NCBI GenBank assembly: GCA_028877275.1
Contig: JAPPFP010000009.1
Location: 418,889-470,176, forward strand
Direction of reading: 5' to 3'
From: Acidobacteriota bacterium
GTDB taxonomy: Bacteria > Acidobacteriota > Thermoanaerobaculia > Multivoradales > Multivoraceae
Length of the DNA: 51,288 bases
The position numbers and the translations under genes are program-made. The first letter of the stretch is position 1. Each line of letters begins with the position of its first letter. Below the pieces are notes generated by a model, which saw only the letters and a list, made by a program, of their open reading frames with translations, was not told the origin of the DNA and made no database searches. Positions 31,384-44,113 of the stretch are shown piece by piece.

Positions 31384-31389
31384 TAAACT
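31384..31389 (+). promoter_or_regulatory. -10-like TAAACT box 9 nt before the amidohydrolase start
   Basis: GATAAACT lies 9 nt before the ATG at 31399 and no Shine-Dalgarno site is present, suggesting a leaderless transcript. Confidence 0.4.
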
Positions 31390-31398
31390 CCGCCGTCC

Positions 31399-32556
31399 AT
31401 GGCCTCAGACGACTACGGCCGGATCGACGGCTGGCGCGACCAGTTGACCGAATGGCGGCGCGACTTCCACCGGCACCCGGAGCTGGCCTTCGAGGAGGAA
31501 CGGACCTCGCAGATCGTGACGGAGCGGCTGCGGTCGTTCGGTATCGAGGAGGTTCATCACGGCATCGCGAAGACCGGAGTCGTCGCGACGATCCGCGCCG
31601 GCAGTTCGGATCGCGCGGTGGCGCTGCGGGCCGACATGGACGCGCTGCCGATCCATGAACAGAACCACTTCGGGCACTGCTCGACCGCGCCCGGAAAGAT
31701 GCATGCCTGCGGCCACGACGGCCACACCGCGATGCTGCTGGGCGCGGCCCGCTACCTCGCGGAGACCCGGAACTTCGACGGCAGGCTGCAGCTCATCTTC
31801 CAGCCGGCGGAGGAGAAGGACGGCGGTGCCGGGGTCATGGTGCGGGAAGGGCTGTTCGAGCGTTTCCCGGCGGACAAGGTCTTCGGCCTGCACAATTTCC
31901 CGGGCGTGCCGACCGGCGCCTTCGCGACGAACAGCGGTCCGTTCATGGCCGCGATCGACCAGTTCGAGATCGAGATCCGCGGCCGCGGAACGCACGGCGC
32001 CTGGCCGCACAGCGGCATCGACCCGATCGTCGCCGCGGCGCAGGTCGTCATGGGGCTCCAGACCCTGGTGTCCCGCAACGTCGATCCCCGACGCCGGGCC
32101 GTGGTGTCCGTGACGATGAGCCATGCCGGCGAAGCCTTCAACGTGATCCCGGAGACCGCGTACCTTGCCGGGGGCGTGCGTTCCTTCCTGCGCGACGTGC
32201 AGGACACCCTCGAGATGGGGCTCGAACGGGTCGTCCACGGCGTCTGCGCCGCCCATGGCGCCTCGGCCAAGGTGGACTATGAGCGCTACTACCCGGCGAC
32301 GGTGAACGCGCCGCGCGAGACGGAGGAGATGACCGCCGCGGCGCTCAGCATGGGCTGGGAGGTCGACACGGAGATGGAGCCGCTGATGGGCTCCGACGAC
32401 TTCGCCTTCCTGGCCGAGGAGCGTCCGGGGTCCTTCATGATGATCGGCAACGGCGACAGCGAGATGCTGCACACGCCGAGGTATGACTTCAACGACGAGC
32501 TGCTCACTATCGGAGCCAAGTACTGGGCGCGGCTGGCCGAAAGTCAACTCTCCTAG
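31399..32556 (+). CDS. M20 family amidohydrolase (hippurate/N-acyl-amino acid hydrolase-like)
   Basis: A 385-residue cytosolic metalloenzyme of the M20D group. Metal ligands appear as Cys104 and His106 in MHACGHDGHT, Glu138-Glu139 in QPAEEKDGG, His165 in GLHNFPG, and a late His in MLHTPRYDFND. The lid/dimerisation domain begins near FEIEIRGRGTHGAWPHSGIDP. Known members remove acyl groups from amino acids (hippurate, indole-acetyl-amino acids, N-acetyl-diaminopimelate). No signal peptide is present. An RND efflux operon starts 146 bp downstream. Together with the S45 acylase and S9 peptidase it suggests catabolism of acylated or peptide substrates. Confidence 0.92.
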   Translation: MASDDYGRIDGWRDQLTEWRRDFHRHPELAFEEERTSQIVTERLRSFGIEEVHHGIAKTGVVATIRAGSSDRAVALRADMDALPIHEQNHFGHCSTAPGKMHACGHDGHTAMLLGAARYLAETRNFDGRLQLIFQPAEEKDGGAGVMVREGLFERFPADKVFGLHNFPGVPTGAFATNSGPFMAAIDQFEIEIRGRGTHGAWPHSGIDPIVAAAQVVMGLQTLVSRNVDPRRRAVVSVTMSHAGEAFNVIPETAYLAGGVRSFLRDVQDTLEMGLERVVHGVCAAHGASAKVDYERYYPATVNAPRETEEMTAAALSMGWEVDTEMEPLMGSDDFAFLAEERPGSFMMIGNGDSEMLHTPRYDFNDELLTIGAKYWARLAESQLS

Positions 32557-32702
32557 ATTCCCGGAAACAAAGCCGGCGGCTGGGGCGTATTCCCTGATGA
32601 CGCGGGCGGTTGGCCGGATGAACGGGCCCCGCTTTCTCAATACTCTCTCCGAAGGAGTTGGCCGCCGCCCGCGCTGCCCCCCTAAACACTCGAAAGAAAG
32701 CC

Positions 32703-33860
32703 ATGAACTTCGCCCATATCTTCAGGATCTCGACCGCTCAGGCACTCGCGGCGATGATCCTCCTGTTCTTCGTGGCCGGCTGCGCGTTCGACAGCGGCGT
32801 GGCCGGCGAGCCGCCGGCCACGGAAGCCACGACATTGGCGGACGACGACGCGATTCCGGTCGCGGCGCTACCGATGTTCCGCGGCCGGATCGAGTCCGTT
32901 CTCCGGTTCTCGACCAACCTCGAGGCCGAGAACCGCGTCGACGTGCTGGCCGAGGCCGAGCGGCACGTGACCGACCTCCTGGTCGAGGAGGGAGACACCG
33001 TGCGCGCCGGCCAGACGATGCTGCTGCTCGAGGACGAGGCGCAGCGCACGGCGCTCAAGAGGGTCGAGAGCCAGCTCGAGCGCTCCCGTCTGGAGTACGA
33101 GCGTCAGAAGCGTCTCTTCGAGCAGGACCTGATCAGCGAGCAGGCCTACAACCAGGCGCGCTATGACATGGAACAGCTCGAGCTGGCGCTCGAGGACGCC
33201 GAGCGGGAGTTGGGCTATGCCACGGTTGCGGCGCCGATCTCGGGCGTCGTCACCGAGCGGCTCATCAACGTGGGCGACCACGTCGAGACACACGCCAAGC
33301 TGTTCGAGATCGTCGACTTCGACTCGATCGTCGCTCGGGTGTTCGTGCCCGAACGGCAGTTGGCGGGTTTGTTCGTCGGCCAGCCGGCTCGCGTGCTGGC
33401 CCAGTCGCTCGCTGGCTCGCGGGAGGCCGCGATCGAGCGCATTTCGCCCGTCGTCGATCCCCAGAGCGGCACGGTCAAGGTCACGCTCGGCATACCGGGC
33501 AACCAGGGCCTGCTGCCCGGCATGTACGTGGAGGTCGACCTGGTGGCCGCGGCCCTGGAGGACACGTTGCTGGCGCCGAAGCGGGCACTGGTCTACGACC
33601 AGGAACAGGTCTTCGTGTTCCGGGTCGCTCAAGGCGACGACGGTCCCCGCGCCGAGCGACTGCTCGTCCGGATTCTCATCGAGAGTGAGGACGTCGTTCA
33701 TCTGGAAGGCGACCTGGCCGACGGCGAGCGTCTGATCGTGGCCGGGCAGGCCGGACTGAAGGACGGCGCCCGCGTCCGTTTGCTCGACCCGAGAGAAGCC
33801 CTCGGCTCGGGGGCGGAACTGGGCGCGGCATCGACCCCGACCTACCAGCCCGCAAGCTGA
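32703..33860 (+). CDS. RND efflux periplasmic adaptor (membrane fusion protein), lipoprotein
   Basis: A 385-residue MFP-family adaptor with a lipoprotein signal (LLFFVAGC, Cys27) anchoring it to the inner membrane. The first half-lipoyl motif is VTDLLVEEGDTVRAGQ, followed by an alpha-hairpin/coiled coil (about residues 115-160, rich in Glu, Leu and Arg) and the second half-lipoyl motif ATVAAPISGVVTERLINVGD. A beta-barrel and membrane-proximal domain complete it. It links the RND pumps to an outer-membrane channel; no TolC-like gene is in the window. ATG 32703 has a weak purine-rich site (GAAAGAAAG). The pump gene follows 30 bp downstream. Confidence 0.92.
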   Translation: MNFAHIFRISTAQALAAMILLFFVAGCAFDSGVAGEPPATEATTLADDDAIPVAALPMFRGRIESVLRFSTNLEAENRVDVLAEAERHVTDLLVEEGDTVRAGQTMLLLEDEAQRTALKRVESQLERSRLEYERQKRLFEQDLISEQAYNQARYDMEQLELALEDAERELGYATVAAPISGVVTERLINVGDHVETHAKLFEIVDFDSIVARVFVPERQLAGLFVGQPARVLAQSLAGSREAAIERISPVVDPQSGTVKVTLGIPGNQGLLPGMYVEVDLVAAALEDTLLAPKRALVYDQEQVFVFRVAQGDDGPRAERLLVRILIESEDVVHLEGDLADGERLIVAGQAGLKDGARVRLLDPREALGSGAELGAASTPTYQPAS

Positions 33861-33890
33861 TCCGGCAGACGACATAGATAGGAGCGCGGC

Positions 33891-37450
<3,560 letters not shown>

Positions 37451-37454
<4 letters not shown>

Positions 37455-40400
37455 TCCCCGGCGGATTGGGCAGGTCCCTGCCCCGGCTCTCTCTGGAGCG
37501 GCGCGTCGGCGTCCTCGTCGTCGTCGGCGCGGTCCTGGTCATGGGGCTGGTTGCGGCCCTGTCGCTGCCGATCGAGCTGATCCCGTCCGGCTACAGCTCG
37601 CCTTTCCTGCGGGTGACCGTCCCGTGGCGTGACGCGCCGCCTCAGGAGGTGCTCGACAAGATCACGATCCCGCTGGAGGAGGAACTGGCGACCATTCGCG
37701 GGCTCGAGAACCAGTACTCGTTCTGCGCCGTCGGCTTCAGCCAGGTCTTCCTGAGCTTCGCGCACGGGACGGATATGGACGTCGCCTACCGCGAGGTCCG
37801 GGACCGGATCGAACGCGCCCGGGCCCGTCTGCCTGAGGATGTCCAGCAGGTCTTCATCCGCAAGGACGACGACACCGGAATGCCGGTGGCGATGGTCGGG
37901 GTCCTCGTCGACGAGGGGACGGCGGACACCTACAACCTGATCCAGAACGAGGTCATCCTGAAGCTGGAGCGGCTGCCCGGCGTGGCCTCGGTCGACGCCC
38001 AGGGCCTGCTCGAGCGGGAAGTGCTGATCGAACTCGACCGGCAGCGGGTCGAGGCGGCGGGCCTCAACATCTTCGAGATCGCCCAGGATCTGCAATCGGA
38101 CTACTTCACCCTGGCGTCGGGCAACGTGCGCGCCGGCGACCGCAAGCTGCTCCTGCGGTCCGTGGCCGCGTATCCCGCGCCCCAGAACGTCCGCGACATG
38201 TGGATCACCGACACGGTGCGGCTGGGCGACATCGCCTCCGTGCGTTACGACGTGCCCGACGACGAGTTCCGGGTGCGGGTGAACGGCCTGCCCGCCTACG
38301 CGATCCGGGTGCAGAAGGAAGGCGAGGCGAACGCGCTGGAAGTAGCCCGCGAGGTCGAGCGCGTGGTGCAGGAACTGGCGGGGAATCCACGTCTTGCAGC
38401 CATTGAGGCGGACGTGATCATGAGCTCGGGCGAGATCATCCGCGAGTCGATGGGGGTGCTCCTGTCGAGCGGCAGGATCGGGGCGATCTTCGCGGTGATC
38501 GTGCTCTTCTTCTTCCTCCGCCGGCTGCGGATGAGCCTGATCATCGCCTTTTCGATCCCGCTCTCGATGGTCGTCGCGGTCGTCGCGATGTACTTCTTCG
38601 GCGAGACCTTCAACGTGATCTCGCTGCTCGGTCTCATGATCTCGGTCGGGCTCCTGGTCGACAACTCGGTGGTGGTGGCCGAGAACATCCACCGGCTGCA
38701 CCAGAGCGGAGTGGGGCGTCGTCAGGCAGCGCTGCAGGGGGCGGGGGAGATCGCGCTGGCGATCACCACGGCCACCCTGACCACCGTCATCGTCTTCCTG
38801 CCGGTGTCGCTGGTCGACGGTCAGGGTCAGTTCATGCTGCTCCGGCTCGTCATCCCCATCACCGTCTCCCTGCTCGCTTCTCTGGTGGTGGCGCTGGTCG
38901 TCGTTCCGCTGGCCGTCTACGTCACGTTGCCGTCGCGGTCGTCAACGGAAACGGGAGCGTTGCGTCATGCCCGGAACGCTTCGAACGTCGTCCTGCGACG
39001 GGCGTATGACGCGACGTTCGGTCTCCTGAACCGCATCTACAGCGGCATGCTGGCCTACGGCCTGCGCCGGCGGCTCGATGTCGTCCTCCTGCTCGTTGCG
39101 GCGCTGGCGCTGACCCAGGTCGCCGCCGGCGGCCGGCTCGAGGTCGTTCCGATGTCGGAGGACGATCAGGCCTTCTTCAACATCGAAGTTCGGTTGCCGC
39201 GCAACATCTCGTTCGACGAGACGATCGAGTACTTCGCGCGCGCCGAGGAGAAGATCGACGGCCTGCGCGACGAACTCGATCTCGAGTATCTCGTCTTCTT
39301 CCATGAGCGGACCTGGGGCCAGATCCAGGGGATCATGGCGACCGGCGCCGACCTGAAGATGCGCGAGGCCACGGAGCAGGTGATCGGCCTGATGCCCGAG
39401 ATGCCGGGTGTGCGGTTCCACACGGGCTTCGCGTCGGAGCAGGAGACAACGGACAAGGCGCTCGAGACGCTGACCCTGTTCGGCGAGGATGCCGAGGTTC
39501 TGGAAGAGGTGGCGAGCGGCGTCGAGGACCGGCTGGCGCGCGTTCCTGGCGTTCTGGCGGTCAAGAAATCGGCCGACGAGGCTCCGAACGAACTCGCGCT
39601 GGTCCTGGACAGGGATCTCGCGATGCGCCAGCAGGTCAACCCGCGGACACTGGCGGTGATGGTCGGCTACGCGCTGCGCGGCCAGGCGCTGCCACGGATC
39701 TACTACGGCGGACGCGACATCCCGGTACGAATCCGCTTCGAGGAGGAGGACCGCCAGAGTCTCGCCGAACTCCGCGACTTCTCGGTACCGACCGACACGG
39801 GTGAGGCGCTCGCCATCGGCACCCTCGTCGACGTGCGCCAGCAGCCGTCCGCGACCCGCATCTCCCGCCGCGACAAACAGACTGCGCGCCGGATCACGGT
39901 GGAGCTCGAAGAAGGCCGGGAGAGCGAGACGCGGCGGGCGGTACGCGCGGTTGCCGCGCAGACCGACCTGCCCGAAGGCGTGGCCTGGGCGCGACTCGTG
40001 CGCAATGTCGCCGCCGAGGAGACGCGGAACCTGATGATCGCGGCGCTCATGTCGATCGCCTTCGTCTACCTGCTGGTGGGGTTCCTGTTCGAGAGCTTCC
40101 TGCTGCCGGTGGCGATCCTCGTCACCATTCCGCTCGCCAGCATGGGTGTGACCTGGATCCACCTGCTTGCCGGGCGCGACCTCGACTTCCTCGGGCTGGT
40201 CGGCCTGATCATCCTGATCGGGGTGGTCGTGAACAACGGGATCGTGCTTCTGGACTCGGTCAACCGGCTGCGGGCCGCGGGTATGGAACGAACCGAGGCT
40301 CTCCTGGAAGCCGCGAACCGGCGTTTCCGGCCGATCATGATGACGGCGCTGACCACGATCGGCGGCATGGTGCCGCTGCTCTTTGGTCAGCCGACGCAGA

Positions 40401-40588
40401 TGGGCCTGAGCTACAAGAGCTTCGCCCTGACCCTGATCGGCGGCATGGCCGCGGCGACGCTGCTGACCCTGCTCGCGGTGCCCGTGTTCTACACGCTGAT
40501 CGAGGACGGCCGGGCCTGGGTCGGGCGGACGCTGGCGGGCGTACTTGCGCCGAGGCGGAAGGCCACGGTCGGTTCCCCCGGCGCATAG
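37451..40588 (+). CDS. RND efflux pump subunit 2 (AcrB/HAE family)
   Basis: A 1045-residue AcrB-family protein of normal length. It starts MIPGGLGRSLPRLSLERRVGV and has the TM4 motif SVGLLVDNSVVVAENIHRL (single Asp) and the TM10-11 region GLVGLIILIGVVVNNGIVLLDSVNRLR. The periplasmic porter domains occupy the two large loops. The 4-bp overlap with pump subunit 1 implies coupled translation, the arrangement known for heterotrimeric MdtBC-type pumps. The substrate is unknown. A REP-like palindrome begins 6 bp after the stop and may act in mRNA end formation. Confidence 0.9.
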
Positions 40589-40593
40589 AACCA

Positions 40594-40624
40594 GTGTCGG
40601 TGCGCCGGCCCTCTGGCCGGCATT
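40594..40624 (+). repeat. REP-like palindrome, copy 3
   Basis: It begins GTGTCGGTGCGCCGGCC, has a CTCT loop, then GGCCGGC and ATT. The stem GCCGGCC/GGCCGGC is 7 bp. It matches the inverted copy at 48487-48517 at 28 of 31 positions. It lies just after the RND operon stop, a typical REP location. Confidence 0.8.
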
Positions 40625-40716
40625 CTCCAGGCGGACGGCGAAGATCCAATCGATTGGACCTTTGATGAGGTTTTGGCGAGAAATCCGTGAGGACTTCGGC
40701 GTACTTGCAACGCTGT

Positions 40717-40722
40717 TATAGT
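40717..40722 (+). promoter_or_regulatory. -10-like TATAGT box for the TonB-dependent receptor
   Basis: TGTTATAGT is the best -10 match in the gap. A weak TTCGGC at 40695-40700 is 16 bp upstream. Transcription from here would give a leader of roughly 175 nt. Confidence 0.45.
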
Positions 40723-40903
40723 CTCTGCTCCGCAAAGCGACAGGTAGCTCTCTCCGGTCAGGGCAGCCGAGGTTCGGATGGGCCCAACGGGCATCCGACG
40801 CTCTTTGTTCATTCCGATTCCTCCGGCTTGGCCGCCCCGGGGAGTCGGATGAACCCTCACCCTTAGTGGCTGGCTAGCCAGTAAGGAAAAGGAGGATCGG
40901 CTC
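40723..40903 (+). ncRNA. Putative structured 5' leader of the TonB-dependent receptor mRNA
   Basis: Three inverted repeats are visible: CGGATG/CATCCG at 40775-40797 with an inner CCC-AAC-GGG; GTTCAT...ATGAAC at 40807-40854 with further pairing inside; and CCTTA...TAAGG at 40861-40886 enclosing the palindrome CTGGCTAGCCAG (40870-40881). The last is directly next to the GGAGG at 40891-40895. A cis-regulatory element controlling ribosome access is possible. It matches no riboswitch I can name; the GCAAAGC and GGTAGC strings near its start recall pieces of the c-di-GMP-I aptamer, but the rest does not fit. Confidence 0.4.
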
Positions 40904-43900
40904 ATGAAACGTACCCTGGCTCTGGTCGGAACGCTCGTACTCTTCGGCTTGGCGCCGCCTGCGGTTGCGGACAGTCCCGAAACCGGGATCGTCCTGGGCA
41001 GGACGGTGGACACGAACGGAGACCCGATGCCGGGGGTCACGGTGACGATCGCCGGCGACCGTGGCGAGAAGGTCGCCATCACCGGCGCCGAAGGCGGCTA
41101 CCGTTTCGCCTTGCTGACGCCGGGGACGTACACGGTCCGGGGGACGCTCGACGACTACGGCTCGGCCGAGACGTCCGTCACCGTGACGCCGGGCGCCCGT
41201 TCCGAGATCGTGCTGACCATGGCTCTCCAGGCGGCGGGCGAGATCACGGTCACGGCCGAGACGCCGCTGATCAACAAGTTCGAGGTCACCTCCGCCGGCG
41301 CCATTTCCTCGAACGTTGCGTCGAACGTGGTGGGCGTCAACTCGAACTACTTCTCCAACCTCCAGTTGATGCCGGGCGTCGTCTCTGACGGCGACCTGGC
41401 CGACGAGTACCCGGGCGTCAACGGTTCCCGGTGGCAGGAGGGCGCCGTCTTCGTGGACGGCGTGGACACCACCTACACCCGCCGCGGCGGGTCGCGGATG
41501 TTCCTGCCTCAGGTTGGGGTCAATGAAACCTCGTTGCAGTCAACCACGGGCAGCGCCGAGTACGGCCGGGCCACCGGTGGAGTCGTCAACGTGATCACGA
41601 AGTCGGGCACGAACGTCATTCATGGTGAAGGCATGGTCTTCCGGCAGCAGGGGAGCTGGGTATCGGAGTACCAGAGCCATGCCGAACTGGCGGAGCGCCA
41701 GGGCTGCAGGTACCGTGCCGTGGTCAATCCACAGAACGTTCCGTTCGCCCCTTCCTGCCAGCCGGACTTCTTCAAGCGCGACGAGCTGGAGAAGGACAAC
41801 GCCGCCACCAACGTCCAGGCCTTCTTCGGCGGTCCGCTGGTGAGGAACAAGCTCTGGTTTGCCGCATCGATCGCGGAAACGAACAGCTTCCAGACCCAGG
41901 AGTTGTTCAGCGGCGACATCGTGGACAACAGCGTCTACGTCAAGGGCCGTTTGCTGAAGTTCGACTACCAGCCCAACCCGTCGAACAGCCTGCAGTTGAA
42001 CTACAACGCCTCGCCGCTCGACGTCACGTTCGTACTGGGCGACTTTCCGGCGGACCGCTACAGTGCCACGCCGCACGAGTTCGGCGGGGAACTGATTACA
42101 GGGAGCTGGAACTGGAGCGCGAGCCAGGACATCTTCATGGAGTTCAAGCTCTCCGCTCATGACTCCAGCGAGCACAAGCGTCTGAATGCCGGCACGGGCT
42201 TCGACTTCGAGTCCGCTCTGGCGGAGAAACAGCAGGACCCGAGGTATCCGGCGAACCGCCTGGGCCCTCACAGTCCGGGCAACAACGTCCATGGCTACAT
42301 CGGCTACCGGGGAGGCGAGTGGCATCTGTTCAATGGCTGGCTCCTCGACAACGGTTTTGGTCTGAACGACTATCCGCGGGATCAAGCCAACGTCAGGATG
42401 ACGTGGTTCGCGAGCGAGAGCCACGAGGCACTGTTCGGCCTCGACTGGCAGGAGGTCGGTTGGGAGCAGGACCTGCAGCGAAACAACGTCTACTTCGGAC
42501 GGGAGTTCAACCCCGCTACCCATACCGGCTTCGATGACTGCGGACTGATCAACTGGCCGACAACGACCTACTACTGTCACTACGAGGACTACAACCCGCC
42601 GGATCTCGTTGGAACGGAACGCCTGCGCGGCACTCGTTCCTCCAACTTCGCCGCCTTCGCGCGTGACCGGTTCACGGCCGGGGATCACTGGAGCTTCAAC
42701 CTCGGTTTGCGGTGGGAGAACCAGATTCACAAGAACGACGTGCGGCGGACGGTCGTCGACTCGCAGAGCATCTCGCCGAGGCTGCTCGCGTCCTACGACA
42801 TCAAGCGCGACGGCAGGATGGTGGTTCACTTCAACCTCGCGCGCGCCTACCAGCACCTGAACCAGGAGCTCGTCAACAACTACCTCCTGGAGGGCTGGAA
42901 CGGCACGAACGCCTACGACCGCATCGTCTACTGCGCTCCGATCGACGCCATCTACATCCAGGTCTGCAACGGTCCCGGGTACACCGGCTTGCTCGGCAAG
43001 CTGCGGCCGGGCGAGATGTACCGGCAGATCGACGCCGGCGTCATCCCGGCGGTGGACATCGAGCCGTACTACAAGGACGAGATCGACCTCGTCTACAGTT
43101 GGAACCTGGGCGCGCGGAGACAGTGGTTCTTCCAGGCCAGCGCGATCCACTGGGAGTACAAGAACTCGATCGGGACCACCGAGCAGCGGCTGCCGAACGG
43201 CGACTACTTCCGGTTCACCGAGAACTACAAGGACTACGAGCGCGTGCTCGGCGCCATGGGCGTGGTCGATCCGGACGTCATGGCCAACTTCGAGGAAGGC
43301 AAGCGCACCTACCAGTCACTGCAACTCCAGTTGAACAAGGTGTTCCGGAATGGCTGGGCGTTGGGCAACAACTTCACCTATGCGGATGCGAAGGGGCACT
43401 ACTGGGGCGGCCTGTTCGACAACACGAACTCGGACTACGGCCGCAATCTGGATGTCGTCCTCAACGAGGGACACATCCGCAGTTGCGAAGGCCAGCAGTT
43501 GATCCGCAACGGCGGACAGCCGGTGATCGGCGCCGATGGTCAGGAACTGGTCCGGAAGTACCCGCTGGACTGCCAGGCGGCCCTGGGACGGTTCCTGGGC
43601 CAGCCCCTGTCGACCATCAACCGTTACGGCACGGTGCACGAGAACAACAAGTACATCTGGAACACGTGGGGCTTCAAGACCTGGCAGTTCGGACAGAGCG
43701 GCCAGGGCTTCGTCCTTGGCGGGTCCCTCCAGTGGCGGTCCGGCAAGCCGTGGCAGCGGGTCGAGGGAGCATCCCTCGGACAGCCCTGCGACACCCAGTT
43801 CTGGGAACCGGGATTCGAACTCGAGTGTGATCCCACCCAGTTCCTGGTCGACAGCGGTACGGGTCTCTATCTCGAACCGCGCGGCTCGCGCGATGCGTTC

Positions 43901-44113
43901 AACTCGACGTGGAGCGCGAACATGACCCTGATGTACTTCTTCCCGCTCGGATGGAGGGAGGACTTCAACGGTTACCTGCGGGTCGACGCCACGAACATCA
44001 CGGACAACCAGGAGCTGCTCCGAATCAACAACGGCGGCGAGGTCAGCGCCTCCCGCTACATCGGCTGGCAGCGTCCGCGTCGGTTCGTGGCGACGGTCGG
44101 TCTCCGGTTCTAG
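40904..44113 (+). CDS. TonB-dependent receptor with N-terminal carboxypeptidase-regulatory-like domain (Oar-like)
   Basis: A 1069-residue outer-membrane protein. A Sec signal (MKRTLALVGTLVLFGLAPPAVA) precedes a beta-sandwich carboxypeptidase-regulatory-like domain (about 25-110: GRTVDTNGDPMPGVTVTI, GGYRFALLTPGTYTV). The plug domain follows (about 125-240, with VNGSRWQEGAVFVDGVDTT and SAEYGRATGGVVNVITKSGTN), then a large beta-barrel ending RPRRFVATVGLRF with the terminal Phe expected for BAM-dependent insertion. Such receptors import peptides, glycans or siderophores using TonB energy; the ligand cannot be told. GGAGG lies 8 nt before the ATG. It converges on a VWFA-related gene and shares a CTAG stop with it. 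Confidence 0.93.
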   Translation: MKRTLALVGTLVLFGLAPPAVADSPETGIVLGRTVDTNGDPMPGVTVTIAGDRGEKVAITGAEGGYRFALLTPGTYTVRGTLDDYGSAETSVTVTPGARSEIVLTMALQAAGEITVTAETPLINKFEVTSAGAISSNVASNVVGVNSNYFSNLQLMPGVVSDGDLADEYPGVNGSRWQEGAVFVDGVDTTYTRRGGSRMFLPQVGVNETSLQSTTGSAEYGRATGGVVNVITKSGTNVIHGEGMVFRQQGSWVSEYQSHAELAERQGCRYRAVVNPQNVPFAPSCQPDFFKRDELEKDNAATNVQAFFGGPLVRNKLWFAASIAETNSFQTQELFSGDIVDNSVYVKGRLLKFDYQPNPSNSLQLNYNASPLDVTFVLGDFPADRYSATPHEFGGELITGSWNWSASQDIFMEFKLSAHDSSEHKRLNAGTGFDFESALAEKQQDPRYPANRLGPHSPGNNVHGYIGYRGGEWHLFNGWLLDNGFGLNDYPRDQANVRMTWFASESHEALFGLDWQEVGWEQDLQRNNVYFGREFNPATHTGFDDCGLINWPTTTYYCHYEDYNPPDLVGTERLRGTRSSNFAAFARDRFTAGDHWSFNLGLRWENQIHKNDVRRTVVDSQSISPRLLASYDIKRDGRMVVHFNLARAYQHLNQELVNNYLLEGWNGTNAYDRIVYCAPIDAIYIQVCNGPGYTGLLGKLRPGEMYRQIDAGVIPAVDIEPYYKDEIDLVYSWNLGARRQWFFQASAIHWEYKNSIGTTEQRLPNGDYFRFTENYKDYERVLGAMGVVDPDVMANFEEGKRTYQSLQLQLNKVFRNGWALGNNFTYADAKGHYWGGLFDNTNSDYGRNLDVVLNEGHIRSCEGQQLIRNGGQPVIGADGQELVRKYPLDCQAALGRFLGQPLSTINRYGTVHENNKYIWNTWGFKTWQFGQSGQGFVLGGSLQWRSGKPWQRVEGASLGQPCDTQFWEPGFELECDPTQFLVDSGTGLYLEPRGSRDAFNSTWSANMTLMYFFPLGWREDFNGYLRVDATNITDNQELLRINNGGEVSASRYIGWQRPRRFVATVGLRF

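Larger units (their letters stand above)
40589..40903. other. 315-bp intergenic region: REP-like repeat, promoter and structured leader
   Basis: There is no protein gene here. From left to right it holds a REP-like palindrome (40594-40624), a TATAGT box (40717-40722), and a leader of about 175 nt with three inverted repeats, ending with GGAGG eight bases before the TonB receptor ATG. Confidence 0.85.

Noticed and set aside
40731..40748. Possible c-di-GMP-I riboswitch, from GCAAAGC and GGTAGC strings
   Set aside because: Only two short pieces match and the first aptamer half and spacing are absent. It was kept as an unnamed structured leader.
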